This document shows, piece after piece, positions 8,628-16,729 of a DNA stretch of 37,042 nucleotides (the stretch's first letter is position 1; each line of letters starts with the position of its first letter). The DNA comes from Hydrogenophaga sp. (lineage in GTDB: Bacteria > Pseudomonadota > Gammaproteobacteria > Burkholderiales > Burkholderiaceae_C). The stretch is from NCBI RefSeq assembly GCF_026125825.1, contig NZ_JAHCKK010000042.1, positions 1 to 37,042 of the forward strand. The letters run 5' to 3'. Made by a program: the position numbers and the translations under genes. Under the pieces are notes generated by a model. It did not search any database. It was not told the DNA's origin and worked only from the letters and a program-made list of their open reading frames with translations.

Positions 8628-9536
8628 ATGCTGGCGCCCATGTTGAACGGATTCCAGCCTCACACCGTGCACCGAGAGGGCATCGCCTTGCACACCCGCA
8701 TCGGCGGGGAAGGGCCGCCCCTGTTGCTGCTGCACGGCCACCCTCAGAGCATGGCCATGTGGCACCGCGTGGCGCCCAGCCTGGCCCGCCATTTCACGGT
8801 GGTGCTGATGGATCTGCGCGGCTATGGCGATTCCGCACGGCCCACGCCCGACGCGGCGCACCTCGCGCACAGCAAGCGAGAGATGGCGCTCGACGCCGTC
8901 GCGGTCATGGCGCACCACGGCTTCGATCGTTTCGATGTGCTGGCGCACGACCGGGGCGCGCGCGCCGCGCACCGCCTGGCCGCTGACCATCCCCAGGCGG
9001 TGGGGCGCCTGCTGCTGCTCGACATCGCGCCCACCCTGGCCATGTACGAACAGACCGGTGAGGCCTTCGCGCGCGCCTACTGGCACTGGTTTTTCCTGAT
9101 CCAGCCGCCGCCCCTGCCTGAGGCCGTCATCGGCACCGACCCGGTGCGCTATGTCCGCAGCGTCATGGGCAGTCGCCACGCGGGCCTGGCGCCCTTCGAT
9201 CCGGCCGCGCTGGCCGAGTACGAGCGCTGCGCTGCGCTGCCCGGCACCGCGGAATCGGTCTGCGAGGACTACCGCGCCAGCGCCAGTGTCGACCTTGACC
9301 ACGACCGCGCCGATGTGGCCGCCGGCCACCGCCTCGACCAACCGCTGCGCGTGCTCTGGGGCGAGCACGGGACCGTGGCGCGGTGTTTCGATGTGCTGGC
9401 GCTGTGGCGCGAGCGCGCGGCCTATGTGTCAGGCCACGCCTTGCCGTGTGGCCACTACATCGCGGAGGAGGCGCCCGAGCGCCTCGTCGCCGAAGCCCTG
9501 TCCTTCTTCCAATCCCCTTTACAGGAGCAACCATGA
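8628..9536 (+). CDS. Haloacetate/fluoroacetate-dehalogenase-like alpha/beta hydrolase
   Basis: 302 residues. Compared from memory with fluoroacetate dehalogenase of Rhodopseudomonas palustris (D110, R111, R114, D134, H155, W156, Y219, H280), this protein has D108, R109 and R112 in LAHDRGARAAHR, D132 in LLLLDIAPT, H153-W154 in YWHWFF, Y216 in CEDYRAS and H277 in CGHY, all at an offset of two to three. The nucleophile is therefore aspartate, as in haloalkane or haloacetate dehalogenases and epoxide hydrolases, and both carboxylate-binding arginines are present. Such enzymes displace a halide from a 2-haloacid to give a 2-hydroxyacid. The last codons overlap the next start (ATGA), giving translational coupling with the dehydrogenase. 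Start: ATG 8628 has AAGGGG four bases upstream; ATG 8640 (MLNGF) is the alternative. Real substrate unproven. Confidence 0.83.
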   Translation: MLAPMLNGFQPHTVHREGIALHTRIGGEGPPLLLLHGHPQSMAMWHRVAPSLARHFTVVLMDLRGYGDSARPTPDAAHLAHSKREMALDAVAVMAHHGFDRFDVLAHDRGARAAHRLAADHPQAVGRLLLLDIAPTLAMYEQTGEAFARAYWHWFFLIQPPPLPEAVIGTDPVRYVRSVMGSRHAGLAPFDPAALAEYERCAALPGTAESVCEDYRASASVDLDHDRADVAAGHRLDQPLRVLWGEHGTVARCFDVLALWRERAAYVSGHALPCGHYIAEEAPERLVAEALSFFQSPLQEQP

Positions 9537-10624
9537 GCAAACACCGCATCGCCGTCATCGCCGGGGACGGCATCGGCACCGAAGTCATGCCCGAAGGCAT
9601 CCGCGTGCTGGAGGCCGCAGCCTCGAAATTCGGCATCGACCTGCAGTTCGACCACTTCGATTTTTCCAGCTGCGACTACCACGAGCGCCACGGCAAGATG
9701 CTGCCCGACAACTGGAAGGACCAGATCGGCGGCCACGACGCGATCTATTTTGGTGCGGTGGGATGGCCCGACAAGGTGCCCGACCACATCTCGCTCTGGG
9801 GTTCGCTGTTGATGTTTCGCCGCGAGTTCGACCAGTACGTCAACATCCGCCCCGCACGCCTCATGCCCGGCGTGACCGCACCCGTGGTGCGCCGCGACGG
9901 CAGCCCGCGCGCGCCCGGCGAGATCGACATGGTGATCGTGCGTGAGAACACCGAAGGTGAATATTCCAGCATTGGCGGACGCATGTTCCCCGGGACCGAG
10001 CGCGAGATCGTGGTGCAGGAGACGGTGATGTCGCGCATCGGTGTGGATCGCGTGCTGCGCCACGCCTTCGAGGTCGCGCGTTCCCGACCCAAGAAGCACC
10101 TGACCAGCGCCACCAAGTCCAACGGGATTGCCATCACCATGCCCTACTGGGACGAGCGCGTGGTCGAGATGGCCAAGGAATACCCGGACGTCAAAGTCGA
10201 CAAGTTCCACATCGACATCCTCACGGCGCACTTCGTGCAACGCCCCGACTTCTTCGACGTGGTGGTCGGCAGCAACCTGTTCGGAGACATCCTGAGCGAC
10301 CTCGGGCCGGCCTGCACCGGCACCATCGGCATTGCGCCCAGTGCCAACCTCAACCCTACGCGCCAGCACCCGTCGCTCTTCGAGCCGGTGCATGGGTCGG
10401 CGCCCGACATCGCCGGCAAGGGCATCGCCAACCCGATCGGCCAGATATGGTGCGGTGCAATGATGTTGGACTTCCTGGGCCATCGTGGTGCACACGACGC
10501 GATCATGCAGGCCATCGAAGCCGTGCTGCAGCCCGGCAGCGGCGCCCCGCGCACGGCCGACCTCGGGGGCCAGGCCGGCACCCGCGACGTGGGCCGGGCC
10601 ATTGCCGAAGTGCTCAAGGCCTGA
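9533..10624 (+). CDS. Tartrate / D-malate dehydrogenase family (TTC-type beta-decarboxylating dehydrogenase)
   Basis: 363 residues, matching the roughly 360-residue tartrate dehydrogenase group. It belongs to the isocitrate/isopropylmalate dehydrogenase superfamily: NAD- and divalent-metal-dependent oxidation of a 2-hydroxy diacid with optional decarboxylation. Seen are the start IAVIAGDGIGTEV, the substrate-binding signature RENTEGEYSSIGGR (typical of tartrate/D-malate rather than isocitrate or isopropylmalate enzymes), the metal aspartates in DILTAHF and GSNLFGDILSDL, and the NAD-binding LFEPVHGSAPDIAGKGIANP. ATG 9533 overlaps the stop of the dehalogenase-like gene and has AGGAG at 9523-9527. 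Coupling to a hydrolase that would give 2-hydroxyacids suggests one short catabolic path, but which diacid is used cannot be read from sequence. Confidence 0.9.
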   Translation: MSKHRIAVIAGDGIGTEVMPEGIRVLEAAASKFGIDLQFDHFDFSSCDYHERHGKMLPDNWKDQIGGHDAIYFGAVGWPDKVPDHISLWGSLLMFRREFDQYVNIRPARLMPGVTAPVVRRDGSPRAPGEIDMVIVRENTEGEYSSIGGRMFPGTEREIVVQETVMSRIGVDRVLRHAFEVARSRPKKHLTSATKSNGIAITMPYWDERVVEMAKEYPDVKVDKFHIDILTAHFVQRPDFFDVVVGSNLFGDILSDLGPACTGTIGIAPSANLNPTRQHPSLFEPVHGSAPDIAGKGIANPIGQIWCGAMMLDFLGHRGAHDAIMQAIEAVLQPGSGAPRTADLGGQAGTRDVGRAIAEVLKA

Positions 10625-10733
10625 TGTGCCGGGGCCGAGTTGCGACAGTTTGTTGCACGCGACATGCGTCGGATGAAAGCGTCTAGAATCTCGCCTCTTG
10701 CGCCGACAGGGACCGGGCCCAGGCTCCTCAGTA

Positions 10734-10763
10734 TTGACAGGGGTTGTGCCCAGTGGGTCTAAT
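10734..10763 (+). promoter_or_regulatory. Probable sigma-70 promoter of hupB
   Basis: TTGACA at 10734-10739 and TCTAAT at 10758-10763, separated by 18 nt, fit the sigma-70 consensus with a single mismatch. It would give a leader of roughly 130 nt before the GTG start of the HU gene. A second -10-like TAGAAT lies at 10684-10689, without a convincing -35 box. The whole 274-nt gap 10625-10898 holds no reading frame I can support. Confidence 0.6.
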
Positions 10764-10898
10764 CACCCAGCGTTTGCCACGGTGTTGGCATCGTCCTGCG
10801 GTCTAGAGCGATTGGGGTTTTTTGCCCGCGGCCCGCGCCGTCTTCGGAAAAAACCTGTCCTAACGGAACATTCATTTCATCTTCAAGAGGGGCTATTT

Positions 10899-11171
10899 GT
10901 GAACAAAACAGAACTCGTCGAACACATTGCCAAGCACGCCGACATCTCCAAGGCGGCTGCAACGCGTGCACTGGACTCCACCATCACCGCGATCCGCACC
11001 ACGCTCAAGAAGGGTGGCACTGTGTCGCTCGTCGGTTTTGGCTCTTTCGCCGTGACCAAACGCCCCGCTCGCAAAGGCCGCAACCCCCGCACCGGCGCTG
11101 AGATTAAAATCAAGGCCGCCAAAGTGCCGAAGTTCCGCCCGGGCAAGGCACTCAAGGATGCGCTGAACTGA
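10899..11171 (+). CDS. hupB: HU-family nucleoid DNA-binding protein
   Basis: 90 residues, the exact usual length of HU. HU dimers bend and coat DNA without strong sequence preference and compact the nucleoid. Visible are the helical dimerisation part starting [19 protein letters not shown], the VGFGSFAV turn, and the DNA-intercalating arm containing RKGRNPRTG followed by [15 protein letters not shown]. Translation most likely starts at GTG 10899, because this gives the canonical MNKTEL-type N-terminus and an AAGAGGGG ribosome site lies 7-14 nt upstream; longer in-frame starts do not match HU. It is followed by tRNA-Val and ppiD, the same hupB-ppiD neighbourhood known from other proteobacteria. 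Confidence 0.97.
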   Translation: MNKTELVEHIAKHADISKAAATRALDSTITAIRTTLKKGGTVSLVGFGSFAVTKRPARKGRNPRTGAEIKIKAAKVPKFRPGKALKDALN

Positions 11172-11193
11172 AGCGCTCTCCGGATTTCCGGTG

Positions 11194-11269
11194 GGGTGCT
11201 TAGCTCAGTCGGTAGAGCGGCGCCCTTACAAGGCGTAGGTCGGCGGTTCGACCCCGTCAGCACCCACCA
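11194..11269 (+). tRNA. tRNA-Val (anticodon TAC)
   Basis: 76 nt with encoded CCA. Acceptor stem GGGTGCT pairs with AGCACCC; the D-arm starts TAGCTCAGTCGGTAGAGC; the anticodon stem GCGCC / GGCGT encloses the loop CTTACAA, giving anticodon TAC; the T-arm has GGTTCGACC. It lies 22 nt after hupB and has no separate promoter that I can see, so it is probably co-transcribed with hupB and processed out. Confidence 0.96.
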
Positions 11270-11275
11270 CCATCG

Positions 11276-11303
11276 AAAAGGCGAACCAGGGTTCGCCTTT
11301 TTT
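11276..11303 (+). terminator. Intrinsic terminator after tRNA-Val
   Basis: Stem GGCGAAC / GTTCGCC with loop CAGG, flanked by AAAA and followed by six T. It lies 7 nt after the tRNA CCA end and 40 nt before ppiD, so it ends the hupB-tRNA transcript. Confidence 0.88.
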
Positions 11304-11343
11304 GTTGTCGGAAACGGCAGCACCACGTAGCAGGATTCAAGGC

Positions 11344-13263
11344 ATGTTCGATTCCATCCGCAATCACAAGAAGTACCTCATGGGCTTCCTGATGATCCTG
11401 ATCATCCCCTCGTTCGTGCTGTTCGGCATCGAAGGCTACACGCGCTTCAACGAAAGCGGCGCCCCGGTGGCTGTAGTCGATGGAAAAGACATCACCAAAG
11501 CCGAATGGGATCAGGCGCACCAGCAGGAATCCCAGCGCCTGCGCGAAGCGATGCCCTCGCTCGACTCGCGCCTGCTCGACAGCGATGGCGCGCGCTACGC
11601 CACGCTGGAGCGCCTGGTGCGCCAGCGCCTTCTGGCCGCCGCCGCCACGAAGCTCAACCTGTACACCAGCGACGCCCGCCTGGCGCGCGACCTGCAGCAG
11701 AACGAGGCCATCGCCGCGCTGCGCAAGCCCGATGGCGCGCTCGATGTCGAGGCCTACCGCCAGCTCGTCGCCCGCCAGGGCTTGACGCCCGAGATGTTCG
11801 AAGCGCGTGTGCGTGCCGACCTCTCGCAGCGCCAGGTCTCGCAAGGCATCCTCGGTTCGAGCTTCGCGCCCACCGCGCTGGCCAACGTTTCGCTCAACGC
11901 CTTCTTCGAACGCCGCGAAGTGCGCGTGGCGCGCTTTGCCGCCAGCGACTTCGCTTCTCAGGTCAAGCCGACCGATGCCGACATCGAAACCTTCTACAGC
12001 GCGAACCAGGCTTCGTTCCAGGCACCGGAGCAGGCAGAGATCGAATACCTCGTGCTCGACGCGGCGGCGCTGCAGAACAGCGTGGCCTTCAATGAAGCCG
12101 ACGTAAAGACCTATTACGAGCAGAACGCCTCGCGCCTGTCCGGAACCGAGGAACGCCGTGCGCGCCACATCCTGCTGACCGTGCCGGCCGGCGCACCCGC
12201 CGCAGACAAGGACGCCGTGCGCAAGCGCGCCGAGGAACTGCTCGCTCAAGTGCGTGCGAAGCCCGCGAGCTTTGCCGACGTGGCCAAGGCCCAATCTCAA
12301 GACCCGGGCTCGGCCGCCAAGGGGGGTGACCTCGACTACTTCGGCCGAGGTGCCATGGTCAAGCCTTTCGAGGACGTGGTGTTCTCGCTGGCCAAGGGCG
12401 CGATCTCCGATGTGGTCGAAACCGATTTTGGGTTCCACATCATCCAGCTCACCGACATCAAGGCGCCGCCCGTGCGCAGCTTCGAATCCATGCGCCCCGA
12501 GATCGAAGCCGAACTGAAAAAGCAACAGGCCCAGAAGCAGTACGCCGAAGCCGCCGAGACCTTCAGCAACCTCGTCTACGAGCAAGCCGATTCCCTGCAA
12601 CCCGCGGCCGACCGCCTCAAGCTGCAAGTCCGCAAGGCCACCGTACAACGGCAGGCCCAGCCTGGTGCGACGGGCCCGCTGGCCAGTGAGCGCCTTCTCG
12701 GCGCGTTGTTCGACACCGAGTCGATCGACAAGAAGCGCAACACCGAAGCCATTGACACGGGTTCGGGCCAACTCGTGTCGGCCCGCGTGGTGAAGCATTC
12801 GCCTGCCCACACCCAGCCTCTGGCCGAGGTGCGCGAGCAAGTGCGCGCGCGTCTGGTTGCCGAGCGCACCGCCGAGCTGGCCCGCGCCGAGGGTGAAAAG
12901 CAGCTGCAGGCCTGGAAGGCCGGCGGCGACGCCAAGGGTCTGGGCAACGCCGTGGTGGTGTCGCGCGAGAACCCGCAAGGCCTCGCGCAGCCCGTGCTCA
13001 CAGCGGCCCTGAGCGTGGACCCGAAGACCCTGCTCGCGTGGACAGGCGTGAACCTGGCCGACCAGGGCTACGCCATCGTGAAGATTGAGAAGGTGCTGCC
13101 GCGCGACGTGCGCGATGCGCAAGCGCTGGCCCAGGAAGTGCAGCAATACAACCAGTGGTGGGCCTCGGCGGAGAACGAAGCCTACGTGGAAGGACTCAAG
13201 GAACGTTTCAAGGCGCGCATCCTGGTGCCTGAACCGGCCGCTACACCGGCGCCTGCCCGTTGA
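11344..13263 (+). CDS. ppiD: PpiD-type periplasmic chaperone / peptidyl-prolyl isomerase
   Basis: 639 residues, close to E. coli PpiD (623). PpiD is anchored in the inner membrane near the Sec translocon and helps newly exported proteins fold. The N-terminus has a short cytoplasmic part ([12 protein letters not shown]), one membrane helix (about 13-30, [19 protein letters not shown]), a SurA-like chaperone domain (about 35-190), and one parvulin domain at about 270-372 starting RARHILLTV and including [10 protein letters not shown] and FGFHIIQL. The C-terminal part is a second chaperone-like region ending in a Pro/Ala tail. ATG 11344 is preceded by a weak AGGA. A strong intrinsic terminator separates it from hupB, so its own promoter should lie in the 40-nt gap or readthrough occurs. 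Confidence 0.94.
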   Translation: MFDSIRNHKKYLMGFLMILIIPSFVLFGIEGYTRFNESGAPVAVVDGKDITKAEWDQAHQQESQRLREAMPSLDSRLLDSDGARYATLERLVRQRLLAAAATKLNLYTSDARLARDLQQNEAIAALRKPDGALDVEAYRQLVARQGLTPEMFEARVRADLSQRQVSQGILGSSFAPTALANVSLNAFFERREVRVARFAASDFASQVKPTDADIETFYSANQASFQAPEQAEIEYLVLDAAALQNSVAFNEADVKTYYEQNASRLSGTEERRARHILLTVPAGAPAADKDAVRKRAEELLAQVRAKPASFADVAKAQSQDPGSAAKGGDLDYFGRGAMVKPFEDVVFSLAKGAISDVVETDFGFHIIQLTDIKAPPVRSFESMRPEIEAELKKQQAQKQYAEAAETFSNLVYEQADSLQPAADRLKLQVRKATVQRQAQPGATGPLASERLLGALFDTESIDKKRNTEAIDTGSGQLVSARVVKHSPAHTQPLAEVREQVRARLVAERTAELARAEGEKQLQAWKAGGDAKGLGNAVVVSRENPQGLAQPVLTAALSVDPKTLLAWTGVNLADQGYAIVKIEKVLPRDVRDAQALAQEVQQYNQWWASAENEAYVEGLKERFKARILVPEPAATPAPAR

Positions 13264-13287
13264 GAGGCCTCCGGTTCGGGCTATAAT
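13260..13287 (+). promoter_or_regulatory. Promoter of tRNA-His, overlapping the ppiD stop codon
   Basis: TTGAGA at 13260-13265 and a perfect TATAAT at 13282-13287 with a 16-nt spacer. The -35 box includes the TGA stop of ppiD (13261-13263). The tRNA begins 12 nt after the -10 box, so the expected transcript has almost no leader. Confidence 0.75.
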
Positions 13288-13299
13288 GCTTAGCTTGCG

Positions 13300-13375
13300 G
13301 TGGCTGTAGCTCAGTTGGTAGAGTCCAGGATTGTGATTCCTGTTGTCGTGGGTTCGAGTCCCATCAGCCACCCCA
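13300..13375 (+). tRNA. tRNA-His (anticodon GTG)
   Basis: 76 nt with encoded CCA. Acceptor GTGGCTG pairs with CAGCCAC; anticodon stem CAGGA / TCCTG encloses loop TTGTGAT, anticodon GTG; T-arm GGGTTCGAGTCCC. G13299 supplies the extra G(-1) that pairs with discriminator C13372, the identity element of histidine tRNAs, so the mature RNA probably starts at 13299. Confidence 0.96.
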
Positions 13376-13390
13376 GATGATTCCCCCAGG

Positions 13391-13420
13391 AAAAAGCCCG
13401 GCTAGCGCCGGGCTTTTTTT
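13391..13420 (+). terminator. Intrinsic terminator of tRNA-His
   Basis: Stem GCCCGGC / GCCGGGC with loop TAGC, extended by A5/T pairing, and a run of seven T. It starts 16 nt after the tRNA end. Confidence 0.92.
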
Positions 13421-13826
13421 GTTTTTGGTGGCCATCTTTCCAGCACGCCTGGCGCCTCAGTATCCCCCATGAGGGCGGTGAAACTTCAGGGTGTGCCTTT
13501 CGGCATCCGACCCAGATCGCGCAGCACCGCGAGGTGGCGCACGGGGTGGACGCGTTCCATGCCCTGGCGGGTGAACGCATGTCCTCGAAGCTGACCCTCG
13601 ACCCCATACAGAGCGCCGTGCTCGGCAGCACTGGCGCAGTGCTCCCCGCAGCGGCTGCTGCAGGCGGTTCAGCACCGGGCGCTGCTGCCGCTGGCCTGTC
13701 GCCCCAGCCACCCGCCTGCGGGGCATTGCCTTAGCGAACGGCGCCCAAGCCCTCCGTGAAAAGGCCTGCCCGTGGCATGGGCGTGGCGAAGGTACGCAAG
13801 GGCAATTAGAAGAAATGGACGCGCCC
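13421..13826. other. 406-nt gap without a supportable gene
   Basis: No complete gene can be assigned between the tRNA-His terminator and the aldolase stop codon. On the minus strand one frame (about 13680 to 13489) is open and ends with LRGHAFTRQGMERVHPVRHLAVLRD-like wording before a TGA; it lacks a good start and I do not recognise a family. It may be the tail of a decayed gene or chance coding in GC-rich DNA. No inverted repeats, transposase or integrase fragment were seen. Confidence 0.5.
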
Positions 13827-14672
13827 CTACTCCTTGTAGGAAGGGTCGGTGCGGTCGAGCAGACGCAGCAAGGCTTGCCAGTCCCGTCCCTGGATGTAGG
13901 ACGGTGAGCCATCGAATTGCGCGATGGCGTGTCGGCACACCTCTTCAGCGGGGCAGATGAGTTTCTGGGTGCCCGAGGTGGCGGCGATCTGGATCTGGCA
14001 GGCGCGTTCCAGGTAGTACATCAGCTCAAACGCCTCCGGTACAGTGCGCCCCATGGTCAGCAGACCATGGTTGCGCAGGATCAGCACGTTTCGGTCGCCC
14101 ACGTCGGCCACCAGTCGCTGCTGCTCGTAGTTGTTCAGGGCGATGCCTTCAAAGTCGTGGTAGCAAAGCTGCCCATACACGCGCATGGCGTGTTGCGAGA
14201 TGGGCAGCAGCCCATCCTGTTGCGCCGCTACCGCCACGCCGGCAGCGGTGTGTGTGTGCAGGACACAACCCACATCCGGTCGCGCGCTGTGGATGGCGCC
14301 GTGAATCACAAAGGCCGCGGGATTCACGTCGAGCTGCACGTCTTCGGCCAGGTGGCCGTGCACGTCCACCCTGACGAGGTTGGAGGCCGACACCTCTTCG
14401 TAGAGCAGGCCGAAGGGGTTGATGAGGTAGTGTTCGTGCGACCCTGGCACCCGCGCAGAGATGTGGTTGTAGATCCAGTCGGTCATGCGGAAATGGGCCA
14501 TGAGCCGGTAGCAGGCAGCCAGTTCCACCCGGGCCGCCCATTCCTCGGGCGGTACCTGTTGGCGAAGTTGTTGGCGCTTCTTCAGCAAGACAGCCAGTTC
14601 GTCGTTGTTCAGCATTTTCGGTCTTTCATCGTGGGCGGTGCGCAGTACCGCACTGCGCGTGCTGGAGGTCAT
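13827..14672 (-). CDS. Class II aldolase/adducin-family protein
   Basis: 281 residues from ATG 14672, or 262 from ATG 14615 (MLNNDEL), which is where similarity-like sequence begins. The class II aldolase fold is shown, numbering from 14615, by NPFGLLYEEVSASNLVRVD with the catalytic glutamate E74, the zinc ligands H120 and H122 in VLHTHTAAG, and H183 in LRNHGLL. Family members cleave C-C bonds of hydroxy-acids or phosphosugars (fuculose-phosphate aldolase type) or decarboxylate hydroxyaromatic acids, using Zn or another divalent metal. ATG 14672 overlaps the stop codon of the upstream Bug receptor gene (ATGA), which favours the longer form by translational coupling, with AAGG 12 nt upstream. 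The gene order receptor-aldolase suggests the imported acid, or its product, is the aldolase substrate. Confidence 0.88.
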   Translation of the reverse strand: MTSSTRSAVLRTAHDERPKMLNNDELAVLLKKRQQLRQQVPPEEWAARVELAACYRLMAHFRMTDWIYNHISARVPGSHEHYLINPFGLLYEEVSASNLVRVDVHGHLAEDVQLDVNPAAFVIHGAIHSARPDVGCVLHTHTAAGVAVAAQQDGLLPISQHAMRVYGQLCYHDFEGIALNNYEQQRLVADVGDRNVLILRNHGLLTMGRTVPEAFELMYYLERACQIQIAATSGTQKLICPAEEVCRHAIAQFDGSPSYIQGRDWQALLRLLDRTDPSYKE

Positions 14673-15637
14673 TCGGCGGAGATGCCTTTTTGCTGAATCA
14701 GCTTGGGCCAGTAGTCCGCATCCTGTTTCCATTGCAGCGCCATGGCGGCGGTGTCGGCGGGCGTGGGCAGCAGGCCGAGTTCCAGCAGGCGGCCGTTGAC
14801 CGACGGGTGGGCCACCGCCTTTTGCAGCTCCGCGCTGAGCCTGGCGATCACGTCTTTGGGCGTGGCGGCAGGAACGACGATGCCTTGCCAGGGCAGCATT
14901 TCCATGTCGGCATAGCCCAGTTCGATGAGCGAAGGTACGTTGGGCAGCGAGGCGAGACGGGCCTTGCCGAAGGTGGCAAGGGGTTTGATCTTGCCGGCCT
15001 TGATCATGGGCATAGCGGCGACGGTGTCCACCACCAGCAGCGGAATCTGGCCGCCCAGCAGGTCCTGGAGGGCGGGTGCGGCGCCGCGGTAGGGTGTGTG
15101 GATCACGTCGAGCTTGTTGCGGTCCTTGAGCATTTCCATGGCGAGGTGGTGAGGGCCTCCTACACCAGGCGAGCCGTAGCTGAGCTTGCCGGGGTTGCGT
15201 CTGATTTCCTCGATGAGCTGGCGCGCATCGGTGAGGCTGGAGCTGGCGTTGACAGCCAGCAACAACGGAAAGCGGCCCAGCAGAGCCACGGGAGCAAAGT
15301 CCCTGGAGGGCTGGTAGCTGAGCTTCTTGAACAGGGCTGTGTTGTAGACCAGGGTGCCGCCGTCAACGCTCATCATCGTGTAGCCATCGCCTGCGGCCTT
15401 CGCGGTGGCATCGGCGGCAATGACCGTGGCACCCCCGGGGCGGTTTTCGATCAGCACCGGTTGCTCCAACTGGCTCGCCAGTTGCGCGCCGACCATGCGG
15501 GCCAACGCATCGGTTCCGCCGCCTGCCGCATAGCCCACCACCCACTTGATGGGCTTGGTGGGATAGGGGTCGGCGGCCAGGGCGGTGATGGCCAGCGACG
15601 CGATGAGCGCGGCGCCGAGCGGTCTGAAGGGGGCCAT
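14669..15637 (-). CDS. Bug-family (TctC-like) tripartite tricarboxylate transporter receptor
   Basis: 322 residues. A Sec signal peptide (MAPFRPLGAALIASLAITALA, cleavage before ADPYPTK) sends it to the periplasm. The Bug fold is recognised by the opening YPTKPIKWVVGYAAGGGTDALARM, where the glycine-rich loop contacts the ligand carboxylate, then VLIENRPGGATVIAADA, the KLSYGSPGVGGPHHLAMEM segment and the closing SLIELGYADMEMLPWQGIVVPA. Bug receptors bind carboxylates and deliver them to TctAB permeases, which are not encoded here. Numerous orphan Bug genes in Burkholderiales depend on permeases elsewhere. A clear CCAGGAGAC ribosome site precedes ATG 15637. It is co-directional and overlapping with the aldolase gene and divergent from a LysR gene. 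Confidence 0.92.
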   Translation of the reverse strand: MAPFRPLGAALIASLAITALAADPYPTKPIKWVVGYAAGGGTDALARMVGAQLASQLEQPVLIENRPGGATVIAADATAKAAGDGYTMMSVDGGTLVYNTALFKKLSYQPSRDFAPVALLGRFPLLLAVNASSSLTDARQLIEEIRRNPGKLSYGSPGVGGPHHLAMEMLKDRNKLDVIHTPYRGAAPALQDLLGGQIPLLVVDTVAAMPMIKAGKIKPLATFGKARLASLPNVPSLIELGYADMEMLPWQGIVVPAATPKDVIARLSAELQKAVAHPSVNGRLLELGLLPTPADTAAMALQWKQDADYWPKLIQQKGISAE

Positions 15638-15723
15638 GTGTGTCTCCTGGTGGTGCTGGTTGGGGTGTGGCGCAGTCTAGGGACAGCCCCGTCGAGCGGG
15701 GCATGCCGTGTGGGCCCTGTGCC

Positions 15724-15738
15724 ATACCGAATCGGCAT
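15724..15738. promoter_or_regulatory. LysR-type operator candidate between the Bug receptor and LysR genes
   Basis: ATACCGAATCGGCAT is a near-perfect inverted repeat (ATACCGA / TCGGCAT, one mismatch) and contains the LysR core T-N11-A. It lies in the 155-nt divergent gap, 86 nt upstream of the receptor start and 55 nt upstream of the regulator start, the usual place for a LysR recognition site. Binding is inferred, not shown. Confidence 0.6.
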
Positions 15739-15792
15739 GTGGGGAAGCCGAAGCAGACTAAGATCCGATCCCATTCCACCCTGGCCGCGGCC

Positions 15793-16713
15793 ATGCCTTC
15801 CATGCTGTTGAATCTGCGCGAACTCCATGCGTTTGAGGCGGTGATCGATGCGGGCTCCCTGAGCAAGGCGGCGGAGAGCCTGCACATCACGCAACCGGCG
15901 CTCAGCCGGATCATCCGGCGGCTGGAGGAGCAGCTCGGCGTGGTTTTGTTCGAGCGGCACCCCTACGGCGTGGCGCTGACGGAATTCGGCCGGCGGCTGG
16001 AGCCTCATGCGCGGTTGATGCTTTCGGAGTCTTCGCGCGCTGTGCAGGAAGTCGATGCCATGCGCGATCGGCCCGGCGGTGTGGTGCGCTTCGGTGCGGT
16101 GGTCAGCGCACTGGCCAGCTTCGTGCCGGGGGTGGTGGAGCGCCTGCTGGCCCGCTTGCCGGGGGTGCAGGTGGTGCTGGTCGAAGGGCTCTCGGAAGAT
16201 CTGCTGCAGCAACTCGCTCGCGGCGAGATCGACCTGGCCTTGGCGTTTGCCGTGCCCACCTCCGATGACATCACCACTGTCTCGCAGAGCGAGTGGCAGG
16301 AGGGTTGTCACGTGGTCACGGGGGCCACCCACCGCCTGTGCGGACGCCGGGATCTGCGCTTGGAGGACCTGCTGGGCGAGGCCTGGGCCCTGGCTCCAAG
16401 AGGAACCCAGCCGCGCGACGAGCTCAAGCAGCTTTACCTGGAGCATCACCTGCCGCCGCCGCAGGCCGCCGTGGAGTCCCGCTCCATGGCGGCTTTGCGC
16501 CAATTGGTGGCCGGGGGCTCATTCCTTGGCTGGATGCCGCGCCAGCTCGTGAGCTCCCTGTCCGGAACGGGTGACGGTGCGATCCGCATCCTGCATCTGG
16601 AGGACGCTCGATCCGTGCGTCGATTTGCCCTCTACCGCCGCCGCGAGGGCACGCTGACCCCGGCCACACGGGCGCTTCTCGACGAACTGCTGGCCTACAT
16701 CCGCACGTTGTAG
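15793..16713 (+). CDS. LysR-family transcriptional regulator
   Basis: 306 residues from ATG 15793 (MPSMLLNL); ATG 15802 (MLLNLREL) is an equally good start. The winged HTH covers about 4-63, with LHAFEAVIDAGSLSKAAE, ITQPALSRIIRRLEEQLG and LFERHPYGVALTEFG. The effector domain follows, with GVVRFGAVVSAL at its start and GEIDLALAF in its first lobe. The divergent layout with the receptor-aldolase pair and the T-N11-A palindrome between them make it the probable activator of that pair, with the imported carboxylate or a pathway intermediate as effector. Its 3' end faces the IclR gene 16 nt away. Confidence 0.94.
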   Translation: MPSMLLNLRELHAFEAVIDAGSLSKAAESLHITQPALSRIIRRLEEQLGVVLFERHPYGVALTEFGRRLEPHARLMLSESSRAVQEVDAMRDRPGGVVRFGAVVSALASFVPGVVERLLARLPGVQVVLVEGLSEDLLQQLARGEIDLALAFAVPTSDDITTVSQSEWQEGCHVVTGATHRLCGRRDLRLEDLLGEAWALAPRGTQPRDELKQLYLEHHLPPPQAAVESRSMAALRQLVAGGSFLGWMPRQLVSSLSGTGDGAIRILHLEDARSVRRFALYRRREGTLTPATRALLDELLAYIRTL

Positions 16714-16729
16714 CGCTGCGAGCGACGGG

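Noticed and set aside
10625-10898. Gap upstream of hupB considered as a small RNA or riboswitch
   Set aside because: Promoter boxes explain it; hairpins are short and no known riboswitch core was recognised.
11257-13371. 704-codon minus-strand frame opposite ppiD and both flanking tRNA regions
   Set aside because: It is a shadow of ppiD codon bias and would run through tRNA genes; no family signature in the translation.
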